A DNA stretch of 64,000 nt from Pirellulales bacterium. GTDB lineage: Bacteria; Planctomycetota; Planctomycetia; Pirellulales; JAEUIK01. Positions 53,020 through 61,917 of the stretch are shown here, piece by piece. Under the pieces are notes generated by a model that was not told the origin of the DNA, searched no databases, and worked only from the letters and a program-made list of their open reading frames with translations. Within the stretch, counting starts at the first letter, position 1; the number at the start of each line of letters is the position of its first letter. Position numbers and translations under genes: made by a program. Where the stretch lies: NCBI GenBank assembly GCA_019694435.1, contig JAIBBZ010000014.1, forward strand, positions 62,001 to 126,000. Reading direction: 5' to 3'.

Positions 53020-53783
53020 GCGGCACCACTCGCGAGCGAACGCCGGAGGCTGGACGCGCGCTTGCCTGCGGCGTTGTTCTCGCACTGCTGGTAGCGAGCG
53101 GTTGCCAAGAGGCGCCGTCCCTCGAAGCCGCCGCCGAGACACCGGCAGTGGCTGCCGCGGCTGGGACCCCTGCGGCTGGGAGTTCTGAGGCTGCGAGCCC
53201 TGCGACGCCAGCAACAGAGGCACCCGCCGGGGATGGGGCTTCCGCGCCGCCCGCCGCGCAGGATGCAACCGCAGCAAGCGGCACGCCGCAGCCCAGCCCG
53301 CAATTGGCGGCCCGCGATCCGGGCCGTCGCTTCAATCGCCCGATTCCCACCGAGGCGCCACTCGCGCCCAAGGTGGTTCGGCCGACCCGCAAGGCCGTGA
53401 GCACGCCTGGCGGCTCCAGCGAAATCACCTTCGATGCGATCAAGTTCGACATCGACAAGGGCGAGGCGTTCGAGCGCTCCATGATCCCCGCGTCGATCGA
53501 AGCGCTGCTCGGCCAGCGGATCAAGATTCGCGGCTACATCCTGCCCAGTTTCCAACAGCGTGACATCAAGCAGTTCGTGTTGGTGCGCGACAACATGGAG
53601 TGCTGCTTTGGCCCCGGCGCGGCGCTGTACGACTGTATCGTGGTCGACATGCTGCCCGGTCGGGCGACCAGCTATACCACGCGACCCATTGCCGTCGAGG
53701 GAAAGTTCACGATCAACGAGGTCCTCGGTGCCGATGGCGAACACCTGGCGATTTTTCATCTCGACGGCGAATCGACCGAATAG
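53016..53783 (+). CDS. lipoprotein with CCFG domain (DUF3299-like)
   Basis: A 255-residue protein. The signal peptide ends in the lipobox VASGC (Cys30), so it is a membrane-anchored lipoprotein. Residues 31-100 are an Ala/Pro/Glu-rich linker. The C-terminal domain (about 140-255) has IKIRGYILPSFQQRDIKQF, FVLVRDNMECCFGPGAALYD (Cys196-Cys197) and LGADGEHLAIFHLDG. The same domain occurs in the preceding gene, so they are tandem paralogues with different membrane anchors. In other bacteria DUF3299-type periplasmic proteins accompany MacB-like metal ABC systems; I recall this from the Vibrio zinc locus and have not checked it. Confidence 0.8.
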   Translation: MSGTTRERTPEAGRALACGVVLALLVASGCQEAPSLEAAAETPAVAAAAGTPAAGSSEAASPATPATEAPAGDGASAPPAAQDATAASGTPQPSPQLAARDPGRRFNRPIPTEAPLAPKVVRPTRKAVSTPGGSSEITFDAIKFDIDKGEAFERSMIPASIEALLGQRIKIRGYILPSFQQRDIKQFVLVRDNMECCFGPGAALYDCIVVDMLPGRATSYTTRPIAVEGKFTINEVLGADGEHLAIFHLDGESTE

Positions 53784-54933
53784 CCTTGGCGCGCGATTCG
53801 GCCGAGCCGTGGCCGTGCTGCTGGTGGCCGTCGCCTCGGCGGGGCCTGGGCAGGTCGCCGCGTGTCCCTTCTGCAATGCCGTGCAGCCGACGCTCGCGCA
53901 GCGCCGCGAGGCCGCAGTCGCCGTGGCGGTCGGCGAAGTGCTCACAGCGACCGGCGATCAACAGCGCTTTCGTTTGCATGCCTTGGTCAAAGGCCGCGAA
54001 CGCTGGGAAACCCCGCCCGATGAGCTGACGTTGGCCGCCGACGTGCCGCGCAAGCCGGGCCAACTGGCAATCCTATTTGGAACCGCGGCCGGGGAGGAGA
54101 TCGCCTGGAAGGCGGTCGACGCCGAGGAAACGCTGCTGAGCTATTTCTACCGTGCTCCGTCGCTGCGCGAGCCTGGCGCCCAGCGATTGCGCTACTTCGC
54201 CCGGTATCTCGAACACCCCCAGCCGGCCATTGCCGAGGACGCATACCTCGAATTCGGACATGCGCCCTACGACGTCGTGGCGCAAGCCAGCGATGGACTG
54301 GCAAGCGCTCGACTGCAAGCCTGGCTGCTCGACGAGCGCGTGCCGCAACACCGCAAGGGGTTTTACGGCGTAGCCCTTGGGCTGCCACGGCCCGAACGCG
54401 AGCGGCAAGCAAACCTCGAGTTCCTGAGGCGGCTGGTCAGCGAACCGAGCGACGATTTTCGTGCTGGCTTCGACGGTATCCTCGGCGGGTTCTTGCTGGC
54501 CGGCGGCGAAGGGGCCCTGGACACGTTGGATCAGCGACTGCTGGCCGTGCCCGATGCGCCCGAGGGCGACCTGCGCCATGCCGTCAAGACGTTGCGATTC
54601 GTCTACGAATTCGGCAAGGACATCCCGCCCGAGCGCGTGGCCAGGTCGATGCGGCAGTTCCTCAAACGTCCTGGCTTCGCGGCAGCGGCCATCGTCGATC
54701 TGGCGCGTTGGCAGGACTGGGACTGCCTGGAACAGGTCGCCGCGCTCTACGACCGGGCGCCGAGCACGCCGGCCGGCACGCGCCGGGCCGTGATTGGATA
54801 CCTGGCGAATTGTCCACGCGCCGAGGCGGCCGTGGAACTGGCCGCGCTCAAGCAGCGCGACCCTCAAGGCGTTGCCGCAGTGCTCGACGAACTCGATCGC
54901 TTGGGCGGGTTCGAAGGATCGGCCGCGCCGTAA
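53734..54933 (+). CDS. exported CPFC-motif protein, second paralogue
   Basis: About 399 residues from ATG 53734, which overlaps the preceding gene by 50 bases; GTG 53809 is an alternative. A signal-like segment AVAVLLVAVASAG is followed by VAACPFCNAVQP, so the CPFC motif again lies at the mature N-terminus, here in a lipobox-like context. The body has helical repeats as in the paralogue at 50654: DAYLEFGHAPYDVVAQ corresponds to DAYDEFARAPYAEVLG. It lacks the long linker and the C-terminal membrane anchor. It closes the five-gene ABC locus in the order ATPase, permease, CPFC, CCFG, CCFG, CPFC. Confidence 0.78.
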   Translation: MANTWRFFISTANRPNSLGARFGRAVAVLLVAVASAGPGQVAACPFCNAVQPTLAQRREAAVAVAVGEVLTATGDQQRFRLHALVKGRERWETPPDELTLAADVPRKPGQLAILFGTAAGEEIAWKAVDAEETLLSYFYRAPSLREPGAQRLRYFARYLEHPQPAIAEDAYLEFGHAPYDVVAQASDGLASARLQAWLLDERVPQHRKGFYGVALGLPRPERERQANLEFLRRLVSEPSDDFRAGFDGILGGFLLAGGEGALDTLDQRLLAVPDAPEGDLRHAVKTLRFVYEFGKDIPPERVARSMRQFLKRPGFAAAAIVDLARWQDWDCLEQVAALYDRAPSTPAGTRRAVIGYLANCPRAEAAVELAALKQRDPQGVAAVLDELDRLGGFEGSAAP

Positions 54934-55014
54934 GCATTGCGCTGGCCGGCACTTTGCGCCGGCGATATACTACCCCGCTTTGCCTTTGCGATTTCCCGGT
55001 CGCCGACTGTCGAT

Positions 55015-55866
55015 ATGCCCCGCTACATCGTCCGTCACGGAGCAACGCGGACGCTCGGCGTGTTCACTACGTCGCGCGGCGATTCGTTTGCGCGCTCGAC
55101 CCGAGTGATCACGCGCACCGACCGCGGCCAGGAAGTCGGCGAGGTGCTGTGCGAGGCCACCGATGCGGCCCTGACCCATCTGCCCGAGTCGCCCCCGCGG
55201 GGCCAGATCCTCCGGTCCATGTCGCCCGACGACGAGCACGATGCGGCGCGTCTGCACGGCGAGGAGCTGCGCGAATTCGAATTGGCCGAGCGACACATCC
55301 GCGAGCTAGGCCTGGAGATGAAGCTCGTCGACGTCGAGCACATCTTCGGGGGTGAGCGGATCGTGTTCTACTTTCTCGCCGAGAACCGCGTCGATTTTCG
55401 CGAGTTGGTCAAACATCTGGCCCAAGAATGCCAGACCCGTATCGAGATGCGACAAATTGGCGTCCGCGACGAGGCGAAGCTGCTGGCCGATTTTGGCGAC
55501 TGCGGCAAGCCGGTCTGCTGCAATACGCACCTGAGCGAGATGCCGCCCGTGTCGATGAAAATGGCCAAGCTGCAAAAAGCCACGCTCGACCCGACGAAAA
55601 TCTCGGGCCGGTGCGGGCGTTTGAAGTGCTGCCTGCGTTACGAGTACGACACGTACGAGGCCTTGCAAAAGGAGCTACCGTCCGTCGGCAGCAGCGTGGT
55701 GACCAAGCAAGGCAAAGCCCGTGTTCTGGCCCAGGAGATCCTCGCCGCCCAGTTGCTCGTCGAAACCGAAGATCACCGCCGGGTGTTGATTCCCGCGAGC
55801 GATGTGCTCACTGTATTAGGCAAGCCGGGCGGCGGCCGCAAAACGGCCGAGCCCGAGCCCGAGTAA
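55015..55866 (+). CDS. ricT: PSP1 / RicT-like regulatory iron-sulfur protein
   Basis: A 283-residue cytoplasmic protein with the PSP1 C-terminal domain: DFGDCGKPVCCNTHL and RCGRLKCCLRYEYDTYEAL, the cysteine clusters of the YaaT/RicT family. In Bacillus, RicT forms a complex with RicA and RicF that affects mRNA processing and carries [4Fe-4S] clusters; the other partners are not encoded here. ATG 55015 starts MPRYIVRHGATRTLGVF; the frame extends to 54937 without support. It is followed by a Minf_1886 gene after 142 bases without identifiable features. Confidence 0.88.
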   Translation: MPRYIVRHGATRTLGVFTTSRGDSFARSTRVITRTDRGQEVGEVLCEATDAALTHLPESPPRGQILRSMSPDDEHDAARLHGEELREFELAERHIRELGLEMKLVDVEHIFGGERIVFYFLAENRVDFRELVKHLAQECQTRIEMRQIGVRDEAKLLADFGDCGKPVCCNTHLSEMPPVSMKMAKLQKATLDPTKISGRCGRLKCCLRYEYDTYEALQKELPSVGSSVVTKQGKARVLAQEILAAQLLVETEDHRRVLIPASDVLTVLGKPGGGRKTAEPEPE

Positions 55867-56008
55867 GACAGCCCGCCGCGCGGTCCGCGACTCGCCGAGA
55901 CGGTCCCCGCCTGCCACAATGCAACACTAACGGCCGCGCGGTGCGGAGTTTGCCCAGCCGGACCGCACCCGCTCACCGCCAGCCTGCCGAAACGACTTTT
56001 TGCCCACC

Positions 56009-56452
56009 ATGCTCGAAGCCACGGGACCGCTCGCCAACCTGCTTAAGCGCGACAAGCGCTACAAGGTCGATGCGTATGTATTCGTATTCGAGGCCCTGAG
56101 CTTCGCGCAGCAGGTGCTCGGGATGGGCACTGAGAAAGCCAGCGAACCGCTCGACCCCGAAGAACCGGAAGAGGAATCGAGCGGCGGCGAGCGCCACCTG
56201 ACGGGCCAGCAGCTCTGCGAGGCCATCCGCATGTACGCCCTGCAGCAGTACGGCTATCTGGCCAAGTGCGTGCTGGAGAGTTGGGGCGTGAGCAACACGG
56301 GCGATTTCGGCGAGATCGTGTTCAATCTGATTCGCATCAAGCAAATGCGCAAGACGCCCGAAGACCGCCGCGAAGACTTCGACAACGTCTACGATTTCGA
56401 AACGGCGTTTAAGCAGAGCTACGAAATCGAAATCCCGCCCGTGAGCAAATGA
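56009..56452 (+). CDS. Minf_1886 family protein
   Basis: A 147-residue cytoplasmic protein. The pattern YKVDAYVFVFEALSFAQQVL, HLTGQQLCEAIRMYALQQYG and VLESWGVSNTGDFGEIVFNL identifies the Minf_1886 family, seen mainly in Planctomycetes and Verrucomicrobia and of unknown function. ATG 56009 is preferred over TTG 56000. It is coupled by ATGA to the following small gene. Confidence 0.85.
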   Translation: MLEATGPLANLLKRDKRYKVDAYVFVFEALSFAQQVLGMGTEKASEPLDPEEPEEESSGGERHLTGQQLCEAIRMYALQQYGYLAKCVLESWGVSNTGDFGEIVFNLIRIKQMRKTPEDRREDFDNVYDFETAFKQSYEIEIPPVSK

Positions 56453-56652
56453 CCCGCGCCACGCGAGGCAAGCACGAGTCGCGCCCAGCAAGCCCGTCCG
56501 ACTCTGGGCGATCGGCGTTCGCCTCGATCCCCCGTCGCTTGCGCGAGGTGCCGCGTCCGACGTCGCGGCAGCGCTGGAGGGCGGCAATCGCCGCGGCGAT
56601 CCTGGCGACCTGGCTCCTGTTGCTGGCCTCCTGGGCCTGGAACGCGGGCTGA
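56449..56652 (+). CDS. small basic single-span membrane protein
   Basis: A 67-residue protein with a long basic, Ser/Arg-rich N-terminal half and one membrane segment (AAIAAAILATWLLLLASWAW) near the C-terminus. It overlaps the Minf_1886 stop by 4 bases (ATGA), the pattern of translational coupling. No family recognised; the coupling is the main evidence that it is real. Confidence 0.55.
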   Translation: MTRATRGKHESRPASPSDSGRSAFASIPRRLREVPRPTSRQRWRAAIAAAILATWLLLLASWAWNAG

Positions 56653-56795
56653 ATCGGTCGGCCTTCAGCGGACCGGCCGATTGATTGTCTCTCCCGCTCG
56701 TGCGAGAATCTGTCCCGGAGCAGGGGAATTCCAGGCAACCTGACTGCGGCGCACATGCCGCATGCTCGATCGATTTCTCAGGTGCGCTACTTGTC

Positions 56796-57083
56796 ATGAA
56801 ATTGGTTCCGCTCGGCGACAATGTCGTCGTCAAGCCGCTGGAGGCCGAAACCCGAACGGCCGCCGGGATCGTCCTCCCCGAGGCGGCGCGCGAAAAATCG
56901 CAACAAGGCCGGGTGTTGTCCGTCGGTGATGGGCGCCTGCTGCTCGGTAAGCGCCGCGTGCCGCTCCAGGTCAACGAAGGCGACCGGGTGTTGTTCTCCG
57001 CCTACGCCGGCAACGAGGTGCAAGTCAACGGCGACACGCTGCTCGTCTTGCGCGAGGCCGACATCCTGGCCGTCCTCGACTAG
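56796..57083 (+). CDS. groES: co-chaperonin GroES
   Basis: A 95-residue GroES: KLVPLGDNVVVKPLEAETR, the mobile-loop segment TAAGIVLPEAA and the C-terminal NGDTLLVLREADILAVLD all match. It caps the GroEL folding chamber. No groEL is next to it, so this is a solitary groES; the partner must be elsewhere. ATG 56796 is chosen because it begins the family sequence exactly; the frame extends to 56685. The 143 bases upstream contain no HrcA-type CIRCE repeat that I can see. Confidence 0.93.
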   Translation: MKLVPLGDNVVVKPLEAETRTAAGIVLPEAAREKSQQGRVLSVGDGRLLLGKRRVPLQVNEGDRVLFSAYAGNEVQVNGDTLLVLREADILAVLD

Positions 57084-57294
57084 GCCATCTCACGGTAACC
57101 GTCCTTGTCGGCAACGGCAGAAGTGCTTGCTGCCAGGCCGATCGATCAACGCCGCCCAAATTCCCCCGGCAGACGGCTTCCCGACCCGCGGCGACGCGGC
57201 AAGAATACGTTCGTAGGCACCCAACCGGCACCCGCGGGCCCGTGGCTTGGCCCGCCGTGATCTTCCAAGTTCGAACAGTAAGCGAGGCACTCCG

Positions 57295-58425
57295 ATGTTG
57301 GCTCGATCGATCGTCGCGGTGGGTGGGATTGTCGTGGGGCTGGGCCTGCAATTCGGCCTGGGCGCAGCGCGGGCGTCAGATCCTGCGCCTTCGCCGGCCA
57401 AGCTGATCGCCGATTGCACGGCGAAGGCCGTTTCGTACTTGAGCACCCAAGGCCAGGCCGCCGATGGGTCGTTTTCGTCCGCGGCGAGCCCCGCGGTGAC
57501 CTCGCTGGTCGTGGCCGGGCTGCTGCGCAACGGCCGCTCGGTCGACGATCCGGTCGTGGCCAAGGGCCTGAAATACATCGAGGGCCTCATCCAACCGGAC
57601 GGCGGCATCTACAACCCCGCCGGCACGAACAAGAACTATGAAACCTGTATCGCCATGGTCTGCCTGGCCGAGGCCAATCGCGACGGGCGCTATGCGAAGC
57701 AGCTCGCCGCGGCCGATGCGTTCATCAAGGGCCTGCAATGGGACGAAGGCGAAGGTAAACAATCGAGCGACATCAACTACGGCGGCGCCGGCTATGGGCG
57801 CAAGAATCGGCCCGACCTCTCGAACACCTCGTTTCTGCTCGACGCTTTGCGTGCGGCGGGCAACGGCCCCGAGGATCCGGCCGTCCAGAAGGCGCTGATC
57901 TTCGTCTCGCGCTGCCAGAACCTCGAATCGGAATTCAACACCAGTGAGTTCGCCGCCAAGAACCCCGACGGCGGCTTTTACTACACCGTGGCCGCGGGCG
58001 GCGAAAGCATGGCCGGCACGACCGACGAAGGCGGCCTGCGCAGCTACGGATCGATGACCTATGCCGGTCTGAAGAGCATGATCTTCGCGGGCGTCGGGCC
58101 CGATGATCCGCGTGTGAAGGCGGCGCTGACCTGGATCCAAAAGCACTATGGCCTCGATCAGAATCCTGGCATGGGCGACGCCGGGCTGTATTACTACTAC
58201 CACACGTTTGCCAAGGCGCTGGCCGCGCTCGACGTGCCCGAGATTGCCGATGCCGACGGCACGAAGCACAACTGGCGTCACGATCTGGCGACGGCGCTGG
58301 CCGAGCGGCAGCGTGCCGACGGCGCATGGGTCAACACGAACAGCCGCTGGCTCGAAGGCGACGCCAACCTGGTCACCGCCTACGCGCTGCTGGCCTTGAG
58401 CTATTGCCGCGAAGCCAAGCCGTAG
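57295..58425 (+). CDS. exported squalene-cyclase/prenyltransferase-repeat protein
   Basis: A 376-residue protein with a signal peptide (MLARSIVAVGGIVVGLGLQF, cleavage near ARASD). The mature part is an alpha/alpha barrel of repeats like those of squalene cyclases, with QGQAADGSFSS, KYIEGLIQPDGGIYNP, KNPDGGFYYTVA and YGSMTYAGLKSMIFAGV as repeat units. The catalytic DxDD motif of terpene cyclases is absent, so it is not likely to be a cyclase. Families like this occur widely in planctomycetes as exported proteins of unknown role. GAGG lies before ATG 57295. The 211 bases between groES and this gene show nothing recognisable. Confidence 0.8.
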   Translation: MLARSIVAVGGIVVGLGLQFGLGAARASDPAPSPAKLIADCTAKAVSYLSTQGQAADGSFSSAASPAVTSLVVAGLLRNGRSVDDPVVAKGLKYIEGLIQPDGGIYNPAGTNKNYETCIAMVCLAEANRDGRYAKQLAAADAFIKGLQWDEGEGKQSSDINYGGAGYGRKNRPDLSNTSFLLDALRAAGNGPEDPAVQKALIFVSRCQNLESEFNTSEFAAKNPDGGFYYTVAAGGESMAGTTDEGGLRSYGSMTYAGLKSMIFAGVGPDDPRVKAALTWIQKHYGLDQNPGMGDAGLYYYYHTFAKALAALDVPEIADADGTKHNWRHDLATALAERQRADGAWVNTNSRWLEGDANLVTAYALLALSYCREAKP

Positions 58426-58440
58426 CCCTTCGCGGCGGCG

Positions 58441-61400
58441 TCAGTGCGAAATCCCCGTGTGGGCGCGCGGCTCGCGGTGTCCGTAATAGCTGTACAGCAC
58501 CGGGACCAGGTTGATCATCGCCAGGCTGATCAACATGCCGCCAACGACGACGATCGCCAACGGACGCTGCGATTGCGAGCCGATCGCGGTCGAAAACGCC
58601 GCCGGCAACAAACCCAACGTCGCCGTCAGCGGAATCATCGTCAGCGGGCGCACGCGCACCTCGACGCAAGCCTCGATCGCCTCGCGAAGCGACATGCCCG
58701 CGAGGCGATTGCCGTTAAAGCCGGAGATCAAGAGCAGCCCGTTCATGATGCCGACGCCGAGGATCGAGATGAAACCGACGCCGGCCGAGATGTTGAAGTT
58801 TTCTCCCGAAAGGAACAGCGCGCCGACGCCGCCGATAAACATCACCACGACGCTGGACATGACGACCAGCGTGTCCATCAGCGACTGCAACGCCACGTAC
58901 AGAATCACCATGATCAGCACCAGCGACAGCGCGCCGACGATGCGCAAGCGGCTGATCGCCGATTGCATTTGCTCGAATTCACCGCTCCAGTCGGTGCGGT
59001 AGGCGCCCGTCACCAACGGGTCGCAGGCGCGCTGCGCCTCGGCCACGGTGCTTGCCAGGTCGCGTCCGCGGACGCTGAATTTGATCGCCACCAGCCGTTC
59101 GCCCTGCTCCCGGGAGATCGTCGACGCCCCCTCGCGCAGGAACGGCGCATGCGGGTCGGGCTCGCCGGTCTCAGATTGCGGCGTCAGCAGGTCGCGCAAG
59201 CGGCGGCGCGGCAGTAGCGCCGTCGCCTCGCCCGCGATTGCCCCACGTACCGATCCCAAGTAACTCGGCTCGGGCAGCGCGGTGCCCGTCGGCGAGACGG
59301 CGTTGTTCTGCGGGCCGCCGTTGGGAGTGACCACGCGGTTGGCGGTGACTTCCACCGGCAAATCGAGGATCGATTCGACGTTGTTGCGCTGCGACTCCGG
59401 AAAGCGGAGCGTGACGTCGAATTTCTTCTCGCCTTGAATCATCTCGGTGAACGCTTTTCCGCCGACGGCCGTCTCGATCAGGTCTTGCACGTTCTGCACG
59501 TCGACGCCCCATTGCGCGCATTTTTCGCGATCGATGCAGAACTCCAGGTTCGACTGCCCCTTGATGCTGAAAATGCCGGCCTCGGCGACACCCGGCACGC
59601 GCACCAGGCGGGCTTTGACCTGTTCGGCCAGATCCTCGAGGCGGTCCAGATCGGGCCCGAAGATCTTGATCGAGTTCTCCCCTTTGACGCCCGACAGCGT
59701 CTCCATGACGTTGTCGCGGATCATCTGCGAAAAGTTCCAGTCGACGCCCGGCACGCTGCGCTGCAGGGCATCGCTCATGGCCGCAACCAGTTCTTCCTTA
59801 GTGCGCGGACGTTTGGCGCCGAACAGCCAGCGGCGCAAGAACCCCTCGTTTTCGGCCAGCAGCGGCCAGTCGTCGCTCAACTTGAGCGGCACGAAGAACT
59901 CGGAATTGAAGAAACCGGTGGGATCAGTGCCGTCGTCCGGGCGTCCGACCTGGCAAAGCACGGCCCGGGCTTCGTCGAACGTCTTCATGACCTGCATGGC
60001 CCGCTCCGATTTGTCGGTCGACTCCTGCAGCGAGATGTTCACGGGAAAAGTCCCGCGCACGTAGACGTTGCCTTCCTCGAGCACGGGCATGAACTCCATG
60101 CCCATGAACGGTAAGATCACGGCCGTCGCGGCGACGAGCAGGCCGAAGAACCCCAACGCGATCCAGCGGTGATCGAGCACGAGGCGCAGCTGCCACATGT
60201 AGAAGTTCTGGATGCTACGCACGAGCCAGTTGTCGCGCTCGCGTCCCAACCGGACAAAAAAGACCCGGCACAACATCGGCGACAGGGTCAGCGAAAGCAG
60301 CAAGGCGCCTCCCAAGGCGAACGCATAGGTATCGGCCATGGGCCCGAAGATCTGCCCCTCGGGACCTTGCATGGTGAACAGCGGCAGCAAGGCCACGACC
60401 ATGATCACGGTGGAAAAGAACAAGCTCGATTCGACCTTGCTGCAAGCCTTGACGATGCGGTCGTTCAGGGGCAGGTCGGCGTTTTCGCCGGCGGCCAGCG
60501 AGCGATAGATCGCCTCCACCATGATTACCGAGGAGTCGACGATAATGCCGAAGTCGACGGCCCCCAACGACAACAGGTTCGCCGATTTACCGCGCAGATA
60601 AAGCATCGCGAACGAGAACATCAGGGCCAGCGGAATGTTGATCGCGACGATCAGGGCGCTCGAGATGTGATTGAGAAACACCAGCAGCACGGCCGTGACC
60701 AGGAACAGCCCGACGACCAGGTTCTCCTGCACCGTGTGGGTGGTCAGCCGGACCAGGTTGGTACGGTCGTCGAAGCGCTCGATGCTCACCCCCGGGGGCA
60801 ATTTGCCCGGGCGTTTCAGTTCGTCGACCTTGTCGTGCACGGCGGCCAATGCCGGCAACGACTGCTCGCCCTTTCGCAGCAAGACGACTCCCTGCACGAC
60901 GTCGTCGTGGTCGATCCAGCGCCGCGGCGCCGCGGGGTCTTGCTCGTCCTTGCGGAGACTGACCATCACGTGGCCCATCGGCGTGTGCTGGCCGACGATC
61001 ACGCCGTGGGGCGATTCTTCATCCGTGCTGGGCGAGGCAGCAACCACGTCGGCCACTCGGATCGGCACGTTGTTCGTAGTCGCCAGCACGATGCGACGGA
61101 TCTCTTCGATGCGGCGCTGATCCTCGATCGCCAATTGCCGGCTGGCGGCCAAAGGGTCTTGCCAGCTCAGCAGCGGAGTGAAGGGGTCCTTGCCGCCGCC
61201 GAGCAAACCCAGCCCGCGAACGGCCAACACCTCGTGCGGCTGAACCAGGTAGTCCGCGCCGGCATTCTGGTTGTTGGCCGCAATCGCCGCTTCCAAACGC
61301 GCGAGCGTGATCCCGTATTGCTTCAGGCGATCCGGATCGGGCTGGATCTCGTAGCGCTTGACCGCGCCGCCGAAGCTGACGACGTCGGCAATTCCCGGCA

Positions 61401-61917
61401 CGCGCCGGAACTCGCGTTCGAGCACGTAGTCCTGAATCGTTTTCAGGTCGCGAATCGAATAGACGGGCTCCCCGTCATCGGTCGCGACGCTGCCGAGGAA
61501 ATAGCGATAAATCTCGCCCGTGGGCGAGGTCGGCGCCAGCTCTGGAGTCACGCCATCGGGCAGATCCAAGGCGTGCAACCGGTTCAGCACTTCCAGCTTT
61601 GCCGTGTTGAAGTCGACGCCATACTTGAACTGGTTGCGCAGGTGCGACAGGCCGAATAGCGATTTCGACCGGGTGTATTGCAGGCCCGGCATGCCGGCCA
61701 GCGCCACTTCCAACGGCACGGTGACCTGCCGCTCGACCTCTTCGGCGGACGCCCCGGGGTACTGGCTGATCACCTCGACGATCGCCGGCGCGGGGTCGGG
61801 ATAGGCCTCGACGTTGACGTGCACGAACGAATAGCCGCCCACCGCGGCCAAGGCGAGTCCCAACAGAAACACGACCAGCCGGTTGTGAATCGCCCAACGA
61901 ATCAGTCGGAGAATCAC
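58441..61917 (-). CDS. RND heavy-metal efflux permease (CzcA-like)
   Basis: A 1158-residue inner-membrane pump with 12 segments and two large periplasmic domains. It starts at GTG 61917, MILRLIRWAIHNRLVVFLLG, and overlaps the adaptor gene as GTGA. The fourth membrane segment carries VDFGIIVDSSVIMVEAIYR with Asp455, Asp461 and Glu468, the DFG...D...E arrangement of heavy-metal (Zn/Co/Cd/Ni) RND pumps. The copper/silver type usually differs here. The protein is about 100 residues longer than typical CzcA because of insertions in the periplasmic parts. No outer-membrane factor is encoded in this window. Confidence 0.92.
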   Translation of the reverse strand: MILRLIRWAIHNRLVVFLLGLALAAVGGYSFVHVNVEAYPDPAPAIVEVISQYPGASAEEVERQVTVPLEVALAGMPGLQYTRSKSLFGLSHLRNQFKYGVDFNTAKLEVLNRLHALDLPDGVTPELAPTSPTGEIYRYFLGSVATDDGEPVYSIRDLKTIQDYVLEREFRRVPGIADVVSFGGAVKRYEIQPDPDRLKQYGITLARLEAAIAANNQNAGADYLVQPHEVLAVRGLGLLGGGKDPFTPLLSWQDPLAASRQLAIEDQRRIEEIRRIVLATTNNVPIRVADVVAASPSTDEESPHGVIVGQHTPMGHVMVSLRKDEQDPAAPRRWIDHDDVVQGVVLLRKGEQSLPALAAVHDKVDELKRPGKLPPGVSIERFDDRTNLVRLTTHTVQENLVVGLFLVTAVLLVFLNHISSALIVAINIPLALMFSFAMLYLRGKSANLLSLGAVDFGIIVDSSVIMVEAIYRSLAAGENADLPLNDRIVKACSKVESSLFFSTVIMVVALLPLFTMQGPEGQIFGPMADTYAFALGGALLLSLTLSPMLCRVFFVRLGRERDNWLVRSIQNFYMWQLRLVLDHRWIALGFFGLLVAATAVILPFMGMEFMPVLEEGNVYVRGTFPVNISLQESTDKSERAMQVMKTFDEARAVLCQVGRPDDGTDPTGFFNSEFFVPLKLSDDWPLLAENEGFLRRWLFGAKRPRTKEELVAAMSDALQRSVPGVDWNFSQMIRDNVMETLSGVKGENSIKIFGPDLDRLEDLAEQVKARLVRVPGVAEAGIFSIKGQSNLEFCIDREKCAQWGVDVQNVQDLIETAVGGKAFTEMIQGEKKFDVTLRFPESQRNNVESILDLPVEVTANRVVTPNGGPQNNAVSPTGTALPEPSYLGSVRGAIAGEATALLPRRRLRDLLTPQSETGEPDPHAPFLREGASTISREQGERLVAIKFSVRGRDLASTVAEAQRACDPLVTGAYRTDWSGEFEQMQSAISRLRIVGALSLVLIMVILYVALQSLMDTLVVMSSVVVMFIGGVGALFLSGENFNISAGVGFISILGVGIMNGLLLISGFNGNRLAGMSLREAIEACVEVRVRPLTMIPLTATLGLLPAAFSTAIGSQSQRPLAIVVVGGMLISLAMINLVPVLYSYYGHREPRAHTGISH

